This document shows positions 24,462 to 32,507 of a stretch of 64,000 nt of DNA, piece after piece. Made by a program: the position numbers and the translations under genes. This stretch comes from Streptomyces natalensis ATCC 27448. GTDB lineage: Bacteria > Actinomycetota > Actinomycetes > Streptomycetales > Streptomycetaceae. Below the pieces are notes generated by a model. The model ran no database searches, had not been told where the DNA came from, and saw only the letters and a list, made by a program, of their open reading frames with translations. The stretch covers positions 80,447-144,446 of the forward strand of contig NZ_JRKI01000025.1 in assembly GCF_000935125.1 (NCBI RefSeq). The letters are read 5' to 3'. Positions within the stretch are counted from its first letter, which is position 1, and every line of letters begins with the position of its first letter.

Positions 24462-25498
24462 CGGGCCACCTTCCGGGCCAGCAGGGCCAGCAGCGGGGCG
24501 CCGAGGAACGCACTGATGATGCCGACCTGGAGCTCCGACGGCCGGATGACGAGCCGTCCGAGGATGTCGGCGGCGAGCACCAGCAGCGGTCCGGCGATCA
24601 GACAGCCGGGGATCACCATGCGGTGGTCGGAGGTGCGCAAGGTCTGCCGTACGAGATGCGGTGCGGCCAGGCCGATGAACGACAGCAGACCGGAGACGGC
24701 GACGGCCGAGGCGGCGAGCAGGACGACGGCGAGGCCGCCGGCCAGGCGGATGCGGGAGACCGGCACCCCGAGCGCCTGCGCCGTATCGTCGCCCAGCGCC
24801 AGGGTGTTGAGCGCCGGGGTGACGGCCAGGGCGACGACCAGTCCGATCAGCAGCGGCGGCAGCACCGGCCAGAGCACCGACAGCGGGCGTTCGGCCAGTG
24901 AACCGGCGAGCCAGAAGCGGGCCTCGTCCAGCGAGCGCTTGCTGGCCAGCATGACCGTCGATGTCCAGGACGTCAGGACGAGCTGGAGGACGGTGCCGCC
25001 CAGTGCGAGCCGTACGGGGTCGAGGTCGCCGGCCCGGCGGGCCAGCGCCTGGGCGAACAGCGCGGCGGCCGCGGCGCCGGCGAAGGCGAACCAGAGGTAT
25101 TCGGCGGGCTGGTTCAGATGCAGCGCGTAGATGGCGACGACCACGGCGAAGCCGGCGCCGGCGTTGATGCCGAGGGTGGTCGGCGAGGCGAGCGGGTTAC
25201 GGGTGATGCCCTGGACTACGGCCCCGGCGACGCCGAGCGCCGCGCCGACCGCGAGGCCGATGAGGGTCCGCGGCACCCGAAGGCCCGTCACCACGAGGGC
25301 GTCCCGCCCGTGTGCGGTGCCGGTCAGGGCGTCGAACACGGTGGACAGCGGTACGGAACGGGTTCCCAGCGCGAGACTCAGCGCGGCACAGGCCGCGAGC
25401 GCGCACAGTCCGACCGCGAAGAGCGGGATGCGCCGCCAGGCCGGCGCGGCGGCGTGTGGGCCCGACGCGGCGGTTGACGTGGCAGATGGTTTGGTCAT
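24458..25498 (-). CDS. FecCD-family iron-siderophore permease, first subunit
   Basis: A 346-residue FecCD permease: RVPRTLIGLAVGAALGVAGAV, NPLASPTTLGINAGAGFAVV and GLLSFIGLAAPHLVRQTL are the conserved loops, with about ten predicted helices. ATG 25498 lacks a ribosome binding site; GTG 25504 in the same frame is an alternative. Both lie just 12-18 bp from the iron box, so the mRNA may be leaderless with the -10 (TAACGT on the minus strand) inside or next to the DmdR/IdeR site. It is the first gene of the import operon, so iron should repress all four import genes. Confidence 0.92.
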   Translation of the reverse strand: MTKPSATSTAASGPHAAAPAWRRIPLFAVGLCALAACAALSLALGTRSVPLSTVFDALTGTAHGRDALVVTGLRVPRTLIGLAVGAALGVAGAVVQGITRNPLASPTTLGINAGAGFAVVVAIYALHLNQPAEYLWFAFAGAAAAALFAQALARRAGDLDPVRLALGGTVLQLVLTSWTSTVMLASKRSLDEARFWLAGSLAERPLSVLWPVLPPLLIGLVVALAVTPALNTLALGDDTAQALGVPVSRIRLAGGLAVVLLAASAVAVSGLLSFIGLAAPHLVRQTLRTSDHRMVIPGCLIAGPLLVLAADILGRLVIRPSELQVGIISAFLGAPLLALLARKVAR

Positions 25499-25515
25499 CG
25501 ACACGCGTCGCTACG

Positions 25516-25534
25516 TTAGGTTAGGCATACCTAA
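25516..25534. promoter_or_regulatory. Iron box (DmdR/IdeR-type operator)
   Basis: TTAGGTTAGGCATACCTAA matches the 19-bp DmdR1/IdeR palindrome TTAGGTTAGGCTAACCTAA at 17 positions. It lies 12-18 bp before the first FecCD gene and reads toward it. Fe2+-loaded DmdR is expected to block transcription when iron is plentiful. It is the only iron box noticed in the window. Confidence 0.9.
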
Positions 25535-25562
25535 ATGTGCAAGCGTCGGGGCGGGATGCGGT

Positions 25563-25580
25563 CAACAATCCCTTTTGTTG
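25563..25580. promoter_or_regulatory. Inverted repeat upstream of the TetX-like gene
   Basis: CAACAA-TCCCTT-TTGTTG, perfect 6-bp arms, lies 107 bp before the monooxygenase ATG and just outside the iron-box promoter. It may be an operator for the TetR protein encoded at 26886 or a weak terminator-like element; no test distinguishes these. Confidence 0.4.
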
Positions 25581-25687
25581 GCGGACTTGGGGGTACGGCC
25601 TGCTTTTCGAAGGTTGAAAGGGGCCGGTTGAGTCGATGAAAAAGTGTAGTGATGGCACCTTCGTAGTGGGTGTGCTGTTCTGGAGTC

Positions 25688-26827
25688 ATGACGACCACGC
25701 CCCGTATCGCGATCATCGGCGCCGGGCCCGGCGGGCTGCTCTGCGCCCGGGCCCTCCAGCGGCACGGCATCCCCGTCACCGTCTTCGACCGCGATGCGTA
25801 CGCCGAAGACCGCCCCCAGGGAGGCACCCTCGATCTGCACGAGGACACCGGCCAAGTGGCCCTGCGCGCAGCGGGTCTGGACCGGGAATGTGCCGCCGTG
25901 GCCCGTCCCGAGGGGCAGGAGATGCGGCTGCTGGACCACACCGGCGCGCTGCTCTTCCGGCACCGCCCGGAGGCCGGCGAGGAGAGCAGGCCCGAGATCG
26001 ACCGCGTCCAGCTGCGCCGCCTGCTGCTGGATGCGCTCGCGCCCGGCACCGTCCGCTGGGGCCGCTATCTGCGCACGCTCCACCCGCTCGGCGGCGGCCC
26101 GCACCGGGCCGAGTTCGACGACGGCCCGGACGACACCTTCGACCTGGTCATCGGCGCCGACGGAGCCTGGTCGCGGGTGCGTCCGCTGCTCTCGGACGAC
26201 ACCCCGCACTACTGCGGCGTCACCTTCGTCGAGACCGGAATCGACGACGCCGACAGCCGTCACCCGGACGTCGCCCGCCTCGTCGGCGACGGCAGCATGA
26301 TGGCCGCGTACGACAACAAGGCCCTGCTCGCCCGGCGCACCGGCCGCGGCCGGATCCGCGTGTACGCGGCCTTCCGGGGCTCCCAGGACTGGGCGCTGGA
26401 GCAGGGGGTGGATCTCGCCGACCCCGAAGCCGTACGGGCCGCACTGCTCCGGCGCTTCTCCGGCTGGGACGACCGGCTGCTGGCGCTGCTGCGCGACACC
26501 GGCGCCGGATTCGTCAACCGCCCGCTGTACGCGCTGCCGGTGCCCCACACCTGGACCCACACCCCGGGCCTGACGCTGCTGGGTGACGCCGCGCACCTGA
26601 TGCCGCCGTTCTCCGCGAGGGGCGCCAACCTCGCCCTGCTCGACGGCTGTGACCTGGCCGAGTCCCTCGCCCGGCACGCCGATGCGGACGAGGCCGTGCG
26701 CGCCTACGAGGCCGTCATGCTGCCCCGCGCGGCCGCGGCCGCCGAGGGCGCCGCACGTGGTCTGGACGCCGCCCTCGCCGCGGATGCGCCGCGGGGCACG
26801 CTGCGCCATCTGGCCCGCCGCCACTGA
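25688..26827 (+). CDS. TetX-like FAD-dependent monooxygenase
   Basis: A 379-residue class A flavin monooxygenase. FAD Rossmann motif IIGAGPGGLLCARAL (residues 9-23), the DG motif IGADGAWSRVR near 155 and the GD motif LGDAAHLMPPFSARGANLAL near 296. The loop GGTLDLHEDTGQVALRAAG closely follows the tetracycline-destructase family (TetX has GTLDLH..SGQ..L..AG), so hydroxylation of a polyketide or aromatic drug is a reasonable guess. Activity on tetracycline cannot be claimed. The adjacent downstream TetR gene supports a drug- or metabolite-responsive pair. ATG 25688 has GGAG only 3 bases upstream; V/M starts further upstream are less likely. Confidence 0.85.
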   Translation: MTTTPRIAIIGAGPGGLLCARALQRHGIPVTVFDRDAYAEDRPQGGTLDLHEDTGQVALRAAGLDRECAAVARPEGQEMRLLDHTGALLFRHRPEAGEESRPEIDRVQLRRLLLDALAPGTVRWGRYLRTLHPLGGGPHRAEFDDGPDDTFDLVIGADGAWSRVRPLLSDDTPHYCGVTFVETGIDDADSRHPDVARLVGDGSMMAAYDNKALLARRTGRGRIRVYAAFRGSQDWALEQGVDLADPEAVRAALLRRFSGWDDRLLALLRDTGAGFVNRPLYALPVPHTWTHTPGLTLLGDAAHLMPPFSARGANLALLDGCDLAESLARHADADEAVRAYEAVMLPRAAAAAEGAARGLDAALAADAPRGTLRHLARRH

Positions 26828-26885
26828 CCGTTGCCGGTGCCCCGCCGGATCCACGCTCCGGCCCGTTCACCCCTGGGAGTGAGAC

Positions 26886-27467
26886 GTGATGACCCATCCG
26901 ACGACCGGCCGTCGCGAGCGCAAGAAGGCCCGGACCCGCAAGGCGCTCGCGGACGCCGCCCTCCGGCTGTTCCTGGAGCACGGCTACGACCAGGTGGGCG
27001 TCAAGGACGTGGCGGAGGCCGCGGATGTCTCGGTGACCACCCTGTTCAAGCATTTCAGCGGCAAAGAGGCCCTGGTGTTCGACCGGGACGGCGAGCGGGG
27101 CGAGGCGCTGGTCGCGGCCGTACGGGACCGGGCGCCGGGCCGGTCGGTGCTGGAGGGGCTGTGCGGCCATCTGCGGGAGCGGGTGCTCAAGGTGCAGGAT
27201 CCCGAGTTCCGCGGGTTCCGGGAGCTGATCGATGGCACACCCGCGCTCAGTGAGTATGCGCACCGGATGTGGCTGCGCCACGAGACGGCGCTGGCCGAGG
27301 CGCTCGCCGAGGAGACCGGCCGGGACGCGGACGAGGTGACGGTGCGCGCGCTGGCCCACTACGCCCTGGCCGCGCCCCGGCTGGCCGGCGGCAGCGAGGA
27401 CCCCGCCGCGGCGGTGGACCGTATCTTCACCCTTCTGGAGCAGGGCTGGGGCGGCCTCGGGGCCTGA
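26886..27467 (+). CDS. TetR-family transcriptional regulator
   Basis: A 193-residue TetR repressor. The N-terminal HTH is typical: RERKKARTRKALADAALRLF, then DVAEAADVSVTTLFKHFSGKEALVF (residues about 45-70). The C-terminal ligand domain is helical with a MftR-like AERL/EALAEETGRD pattern. GGGAG at 26875-26879 serves GTG 26886 or ATG 26889. It lies 58 bp after the TetX-like gene in the same direction and probably controls it, perhaps through the inverted repeat at 25563-25580. Confidence 0.9.
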   Translation: MMTHPTTGRRERKKARTRKALADAALRLFLEHGYDQVGVKDVAEAADVSVTTLFKHFSGKEALVFDRDGERGEALVAAVRDRAPGRSVLEGLCGHLRERVLKVQDPEFRGFRELIDGTPALSEYAHRMWLRHETALAEALAEETGRDADEVTVRALAHYALAAPRLAGGSEDPAAAVDRIFTLLEQGWGGLGA

Positions 27468-27540
27468 CGGAGCGGGCCCGCAGGGCGCCGACTTCCTTCT
27501 CTGCGGGCGCACTTGCCGCCCGAATGCGGCAATCCCCGAG

Positions 27541-27554
27541 CAAAAATGTTTTTG
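27541..27554. promoter_or_regulatory. AT-rich 14-bp inverted repeat
   Basis: CAAAAA-TG-TTTTTG sits in an unusually AT-rich patch between the TetR gene and the secreted SH3-like gene. It could be an operator or an A/T-rich promoter element; it is too short for a confident terminator. Confidence 0.35.
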
Positions 27555-27666
27555 TCACACGAATAGCTCCTCGGTCGTCGTTGCGTCGTCTGATTCCCGT
27601 TTTTTGCCCGTAATGTCCCCATCGCGCCAATGGGTGGCATTGCGCGTCAAGAACAGGAGAACCGAT

Positions 27667-28152
27667 ATGTCCACGTCCGATATCCTCGCGGTCCGGGGCA
27701 GGCAGCTGGCGGCCGGCGCGGGCGCGCTGACCGCGGCCCTCGCTCTGGGGGCGACCTTGCTCGCCGCCGCTCCGGCTCAGGCTTCCGCACCCCCCGGGCC
27801 GCCCCAGGGTGAGCCGTACGGCGTCATCACCGCCAGTGGCGGCCTGAACTTCCGTCAGGACCCCAGCACCGACGCCATGATCCGGGGGCACTTCCGCCAC
27901 CAGGCGAAAGTCGGCCTCCAGTGCAAGGTGCGCGGGCAGAGCATCGGCGGCAACAGCATCTGGTACCTGATCCGTGACTACGAGGACACCTGGGTCTCGG
28001 CGAAGCACGTCAACAACAGCGGCAACGTCAAATTCTGCAAGGACGTCGGGCGCAACCACGTCCCGGTGAGCAGCGCACCGAGGATGTCCAAGCCGCCGAA
28101 GCCGTCCAAGTCGCCGAAGTCTCCGAAGTCGCCGAAGCACGCCGCGGGCTGA
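27667..28152 (+). CDS. Secreted SH3-like domain protein
   Basis: A 161-residue exported protein. Signal peptide with core GALTAALALGATLLAAA and cleavage after AQA near residue 40. The mature part has the bacterial SH3 pattern YGVITASGGLNFRQDPSTDA (one-repeat SH3_3-like), two cysteines (QCK, FCK) that could form a disulphide, and IWYLIRDYEDTWVSAKHV. The last 25 residues are a basic tail of SPK/PSK repeats. Such proteins usually bind peptidoglycan or cell-wall glycans. AGGAG 7 bases before ATG 27667 supports the start. A strong terminator follows. Confidence 0.78.
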   Translation: MSTSDILAVRGRQLAAGAGALTAALALGATLLAAAPAQASAPPGPPQGEPYGVITASGGLNFRQDPSTDAMIRGHFRHQAKVGLQCKVRGQSIGGNSIWYLIRDYEDTWVSAKHVNNSGNVKFCKDVGRNHVPVSSAPRMSKPPKPSKSPKSPKSPKHAAG

Positions 28153-28165
28153 TCGTCCCGGCAGG

Positions 28166-28200
28166 GCCCGGCCCGGTACCGCAAGGGTGCCGGGCCGGGC
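28166..28200 (+). terminator. Rho-independent-like hairpin terminator
   Basis: 15-bp arms (28166-28180, 28186-28200; GCCCGGCCCGG type, one mismatch) around a GCAAG loop, 14 bp after the SH3-like gene stop. No U-run, as usual in Streptomyces. Confidence 0.7.
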
Positions 28201-28236
28201 TTCCGTGCGTTCCGGCGGCGGACCCTTCCGTATTTC

Positions 28237-28250
28237 TGAAACAAGTTCTA
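28237..28250. promoter_or_regulatory. KstR-like operator upstream of the FadE26-like gene
   Basis: TGAAACAAGTTCTA fits the mycobacterial KstR 14-mer TnnAACnnGTTnnA at all eight fixed positions. It lies 89 bp before GTG 28339. A second exact match is in the fadD19-like/echA-like promoter at 46058-46071. KstR represses sterol catabolic genes until a steroid-CoA binds; that such a repressor acts here is inference. Confidence 0.6.
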
Positions 28251-28338
28251 CTGTGCCCCTCGGGCCGGCATCCGACGCGCCGTCAGAACGGTGAGGTGCG
28301 CCCGTCCGGCCGGCCGGACCGGACGAACTGGAGGGGCC

Positions 28339-29529
28339 GTGCACCTCGAATACACCCCCGAGCAACAGCAGTTGCGCGCCGAGCTGCGCACGTACTTCGC
28401 CGAACTGGTGCCGGACGACGCCCACACCCAGTACGCCGACCCCGCCGCCCAGAAGCGCTTCTACCGCGCGACGGTCCGCCGGCTGGGCGCCGACGGCTGG
28501 CTCGGCGTCGGCTGGCCCAAGGAGTTCGGCGGACGCGGGATGACCCCGATGGAACAGTTCGTCTTCTTCGACGAGGCCGCGCAGGCGGGCGTACCGCTGC
28601 CGCTGATGGCTCTCAACACCGTCGGCCCGACGATCATGCAGTTCGGCACCGACGAACAGAAGGCTTTCTTCCTGCCCCGGATCCTCTCGGGCGAGATCGA
28701 CTTCGCCATCGGCTACAGCGAACCGGACGCCGGGACCGACCTCGCCGCCCTCAAAACCCGCGCCGTACGGGAGGGCGACGAGGAAAGCGGCCACTACGTC
28801 GTCAACGGCCAGAAGATCTGGACGACCAACGGCGACACCGCGGACTGGGTGTGGCTGGCCGTACGCACCGACCCGGACGCGCCGCCGCACAAGGGCATCA
28901 CCATGCTCCTGGTCCCCACCAGCGACCCTGGCTACTCCTGCACCCTGATCAACACCCTCGCCTCGCACGACACCACCGCCAGCTACTACGAGAACATCAC
29001 CGTCCCCGCCTCCCGCCGCGTCGGCCAGGAGAACAAGGGATGGCGGATCATCACCCACCAGCTCAACCACGAACGGGTCACCCTCGCCGCCCACGGCACC
29101 ATGGCCATCCGCGCGCTCCACAACGTCCAGCGCTGGGCCGCCCGGACCAAGCTCGCCGACGGCCGCCGGGTCATCGACCTGGGCTGGGTGCGCGGCCGGC
29201 TGGCCCGTACCCACACCCGGCTGGAGGCGATGAAGCTGATGAACTGGCAGATGGTCGACGCGCTCCAGCGCTCCACGCTCACCCCGCACGACGCCTCCGC
29301 GGTCAAGGTCTACGGCTCCGAGGCCCGGCGCGACGCCTACGCCTGGCTGATGGAGATCGCCGGCTCCGCGGGCCCGCTCAAGGAGGGTTCGGCCGGTGCG
29401 GTGCTGCGCGGCGAACTGGAACGCGGCTACCGCTCCGCCGTCATCTTCACCTTCGGCGGCGGCAACAACGAGATCCAGCGCGAGATCATCTCCTGGATCG
29501 GCCTCGGCATGCCCCGCGTGCGGCGCTGA
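28339..29529 (+). CDS. Acyl-CoA dehydrogenase, FadE26 (ChsE4)-like
   Basis: A 396-residue acyl-CoA dehydrogenase. LEYTPEQQQLRAELRTYFAEL at the start, GWPKEFGGRGMTPMEQ, the FAD/substrate loop IGYSEPDAGTDLAAL (near 131), IWTTNGDTADWVWLAVRT and FGGGNNEIQREIIS at the C-terminus. The whole architecture and the ending IGLGMPRVRR resemble mycobacterial FadE26, the subunit of the alpha2-beta2 ChsE4-ChsE5 enzyme that oxidises the sterol side chain as its CoA thioester. Heteromeric ChsE subunits split the active site between FadE26 and FadE27; no FadE27-like gene is adjacent, the next gene being MpaB-like. GGAGG lies 4 bases before GTG 28339. A KstR-like site is upstream. Confidence 0.85.
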   Translation: MHLEYTPEQQQLRAELRTYFAELVPDDAHTQYADPAAQKRFYRATVRRLGADGWLGVGWPKEFGGRGMTPMEQFVFFDEAAQAGVPLPLMALNTVGPTIMQFGTDEQKAFFLPRILSGEIDFAIGYSEPDAGTDLAALKTRAVREGDEESGHYVVNGQKIWTTNGDTADWVWLAVRTDPDAPPHKGITMLLVPTSDPGYSCTLINTLASHDTTASYYENITVPASRRVGQENKGWRIITHQLNHERVTLAAHGTMAIRALHNVQRWAARTKLADGRRVIDLGWVRGRLARTHTRLEAMKLMNWQMVDALQRSTLTPHDASAVKVYGSEARRDAYAWLMEIAGSAGPLKEGSAGAVLRGELERGYRSAVIFTFGGGNNEIQREIISWIGLGMPRVRR

Positions 29530-29548
29530 CCGCGACGGAGGTGCGGTG

Positions 29549-30460
29549 ATGGCAGGCGACCCCGGGCTCTTCGGGCCGCGTTCGGTGACCTGGCAGATGC
29601 ACGGCGACCCGATGATGTGGATCGCGGGCGTCCGCGCGCTGTACCTCCAGGCGCTGCACCCGCGCGCCGTGGCCGGCGTCATCCAGAACTCCGCCGCTTT
29701 CCAGCAGAATACGAGGGGCAGACGCGATGCCTGGGGCCGGCTGATGCGTACCGCGCACTTCGTCGGAACCGTCACCTACGGCACCACCGCGGCCGCCGAG
29801 CGGGCCGGCGCAGGCGTCCGCGGCCTCCACCGCCGGCTGTCCGCCGTCGACACCGCCACCGGCGAGCACTTCCGCATCGACGATCCGGAGCTGCTGCTGT
29901 GGGTGCACTGCGCCGAGGCAGCCTCCTACCTGCACGTCCTGTGGCGTTCCGGCTTTCCGCTCACCGACGCCCAGGCCGACGCCTATCTGGACGAGCAGCG
30001 CACCAGCGCCCGGCTGGTCGGACTCGACCCGGAGCGAGTCCCCGGTGACCGGGCCGGGTACGCCGCCTACTTCGCGTCCGTACGGCCACGGCTCGACCTG
30101 ACCCGCGGGGCGCGCCAGGTCGACGCCTTCCTGCGCAGACCGCCGACCCCCGCCCCGCTCGTCCCCGCCCGCGCCCTGGTGTGGCACCGGGTGGCCGCGC
30201 TGGCCTACGGTGCGCTCCCGTCGTACGCCCATGACCTGTACGGACGCCCCGCGCCCCGGCCCGCCACCGTCACCCGCCGGCTGCGCGCCACCGGCCGACT
30301 CCTTCGCGCCATTCCCCCCTCCGCGCGCTGGCGGCTCCCACCGCGTCATATCCTGCGCGCGGTCGAACGGCTCGGCCCCGACACCCGCCCAGCGCCCTAC
30401 AAGCTGCGCCGGTCGGCCGCCATACTGGACGGAGGGGAGGGCCCGCAGGGGGACCACTGA
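29549..30460 (+). CDS. MpaB-family (DUF2236) oxygenase-like protein
   Basis: A 303-residue helical protein of the DUF2236/MpaB family, related to the heme latex-clearing protein Lcp. The family motif GDPMMWIAGVRALYLQALHPRAVAGV is near residue 18 and contains the H that precedes PRAV; a second conserved stretch LLLWVHCAEAASYL is near 113. The family includes heme-dependent oxygenases, but activity here is unknown. GGAGG 7 bases before ATG 29549; 19 bp after the FadE26-like gene, so probably co-transcribed under the KstR-like site. Confidence 0.8.
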   Translation: MAGDPGLFGPRSVTWQMHGDPMMWIAGVRALYLQALHPRAVAGVIQNSAAFQQNTRGRRDAWGRLMRTAHFVGTVTYGTTAAAERAGAGVRGLHRRLSAVDTATGEHFRIDDPELLLWVHCAEAASYLHVLWRSGFPLTDAQADAYLDEQRTSARLVGLDPERVPGDRAGYAAYFASVRPRLDLTRGARQVDAFLRRPPTPAPLVPARALVWHRVAALAYGALPSYAHDLYGRPAPRPATVTRRLRATGRLLRAIPPSARWRLPPRHILRAVERLGPDTRPAPYKLRRSAAILDGGEGPQGDH

Positions 30461-30493
30461 ACGCGGGTATCAGGACGGGGGTGACGAGACGCG

Positions 30494-32452
30494 ATGACGA
30501 AGGACCGGCTGCTCCAGGGGCGCTACCGGCTGCTCGACGTCATCGGACGCGGGGGGATGGGCGAGGTCTGGCGGGCCCGGGACGAAGCGCTCGGCCGGCA
30601 GGTCGCCGTCAAATGCCTCAAGCCCAGGGGGCCGCGGCAGGAGCCGGGCTTCGTCACCGTGCTGCGGGAGCGCTTCCGCCGCGAGGCGCGGGCCGCAGGC
30701 GGCCTCCAGCACCGCGGCATCACCGTCGTCCATGACTTCGGTGAGGACGAGGGCACCCTCTTCCTCGTCATGGAGCTGCTCAGCGGCCGCAACCTCAGCC
30801 AGCTGATGGACGACAACGGGCGCCGGCCGCTGCCCGTCCCGGACGTCATCGACATCGCCGAGCAGGTCGCCGCGGCACTCGCCTACACCCATGCCCAGGC
30901 CATCGTGCACCGCGACCTCAAACCGGCGAACATCGTGCGCACCCTGGACGGCACGGTCAAGATCTGCGACTTCGGCATCGCCCGGCTCGGCCATGACATC
31001 GGCTTCACGGCCCGGCTGACCGGCACCGGCGTGGCCATGGGCAGCCCGGACTACATGTCCCCCGAACAGATCGGCGCGGACACCGTCGACGACCGCAGCG
31101 ATCTGTACTCGCTGGGCTGTGTGCTCTACGAGATCGCCACCGGCGCCCCGCCGTTCGGCAGCGGCGACGCCTGGGCGGTCCTCGTCGGCCACCGCGACAC
31201 CGCCCCCGAACCGCCCCGCACCCACCGCCCCGAGCTCCCCGAGCCGTATGAGCGCATCATCCTCGACCTGCTCGCCAAGGACCCGGACGACCGTCCGCAG
31301 GACGCCGACGAGCTGGGTAAACGCCTTGCCGACGCCCGCCAGGTCGCCCCCGGGACCGCCCCGCTCGCGGGCGACGGCGGTACGGTGGCCCGGCGGCAGC
31401 CCTCGTGGACGCGGGGCATGACCCTCGGCTCCCCGGCCCATCCGGTCCGCCGTCCCCCGGCCGACCCGGCCACCGCCGTCCTCACCGACACCTGGACCGG
31501 CGACAAGGGCCGTCGCGAGGAGGTCTCCCCGGCCGCCGGGATTCCCCGGCCGGTGCTGCCCGACGACGACCCCGACGCCCTCACCGCCCGCCTGGAGGCG
31601 GGGCTGGCGCTGGGCGGACGGGGCCGGCACTTCGAGGCGCACCAGATCTGCGTCGCGGTGCTGGCCGGACGCGAACGCCTCCTGGGCCCCGACCACCCCG
31701 ACACCCTCGCCTGCCGCCACCACCTCGCCTTCGGCCTCGCCGACCTGGGCCGCCTGGAGGACTGCTACGCCATGGCCCACGAGGTGGCCCGGGCCCGCGC
31801 CCGGGTGCTCGGCCCCCGGCACCCCGACACCCTGGTCACCCGCTACGAACACGCCCATGTGATGGGCCGGCTGGGGCACTGGGAGGAGGCGCTGCGGACG
31901 TACCGGGAGGTGGCCGCGGCCCGTGCCGAGGTCTTCGGCCCCGCCCATAACGACACCCTCGCCGCCCGTTACGAGACCGGTATCACCCTGGGCCGGCTGG
32001 GCCGCAGCGCCGAGGCCCTGGCGGTCTACCGCGATGTGGTGGCCGCCCGTACGCGTGCCTGGGGCGCCGACGACCCCGAGACGCTGCGCGCCCGGCACGG
32101 CCTGGGCGTCAACCTCGGGCGTCTGGGACGCTGGGAGGAGGCCCTGGCCGAGGCCCGTGCGGTGGCGGCGGCGCGCGGGCGGGTGCTGGGCGGCGACCAC
32201 CCCGACACCCTCGTCAGCCGCCGGGAGATCGCGGTGGCGCTGGGCTGGCTGGGCCGCTGGGCCGAGGCGCTGGGCGACTACCGCCAGGTCGCCGACGCCC
32301 GCGAACGCGTCCTGGGCCCCGGCCATCTCGATGCGCTGGCCAGCCGTACGGACGAGGCGCAGTGCCTGGAACAGCTCGGCCGTACGGACGAGGCCACCGC
32401 CCTCTACCGCCGGGTCGCGGCACTGCGCCAGGAGCGCGCCGCCCGGCGGTAG
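30494..32452 (+). CDS. Soluble Ser/Thr protein kinase with C-terminal tetratricopeptide repeats
   Basis: A 652-residue Hanks-type kinase. GRGGMGEVW (glycine loop), VAVKCLK (ATP Lys), IVHRDLKPANIV (catalytic loop), CDFGIARLG (DFG) and GSPDYMSPEQIG are intact over residues 10-270. A Pro-rich linker follows, and about residues 355-645 hold six 42-residue kinesin-light-chain-type TPRs with the pattern LGPxHPDTL...GRLGRWEEAL. No transmembrane segment or PASTA domain is present, so it is cytoplasmic, unlike PknB. The TPRs probably bind a protein partner or substrate. It is 33 bp after the MpaB-like gene and convergent with the alpha-galactosidase gene. Confidence 0.92.
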   Translation: MTKDRLLQGRYRLLDVIGRGGMGEVWRARDEALGRQVAVKCLKPRGPRQEPGFVTVLRERFRREARAAGGLQHRGITVVHDFGEDEGTLFLVMELLSGRNLSQLMDDNGRRPLPVPDVIDIAEQVAAALAYTHAQAIVHRDLKPANIVRTLDGTVKICDFGIARLGHDIGFTARLTGTGVAMGSPDYMSPEQIGADTVDDRSDLYSLGCVLYEIATGAPPFGSGDAWAVLVGHRDTAPEPPRTHRPELPEPYERIILDLLAKDPDDRPQDADELGKRLADARQVAPGTAPLAGDGGTVARRQPSWTRGMTLGSPAHPVRRPPADPATAVLTDTWTGDKGRREEVSPAAGIPRPVLPDDDPDALTARLEAGLALGGRGRHFEAHQICVAVLAGRERLLGPDHPDTLACRHHLAFGLADLGRLEDCYAMAHEVARARARVLGPRHPDTLVTRYEHAHVMGRLGHWEEALRTYREVAAARAEVFGPAHNDTLAARYETGITLGRLGRSAEALAVYRDVVAARTRAWGADDPETLRARHGLGVNLGRLGRWEEALAEARAVAAARGRVLGGDHPDTLVSRREIAVALGWLGRWAEALGDYRQVADARERVLGPGHLDALASRTDEAQCLEQLGRTDEATALYRRVAALRQERAARR

Positions 32453-32507
32453 CCGGTCTCCTCACGTGCGAGGCGAGGGCCGGTCGGGGCGTGTGGTGCA
32501 GGGGCGG

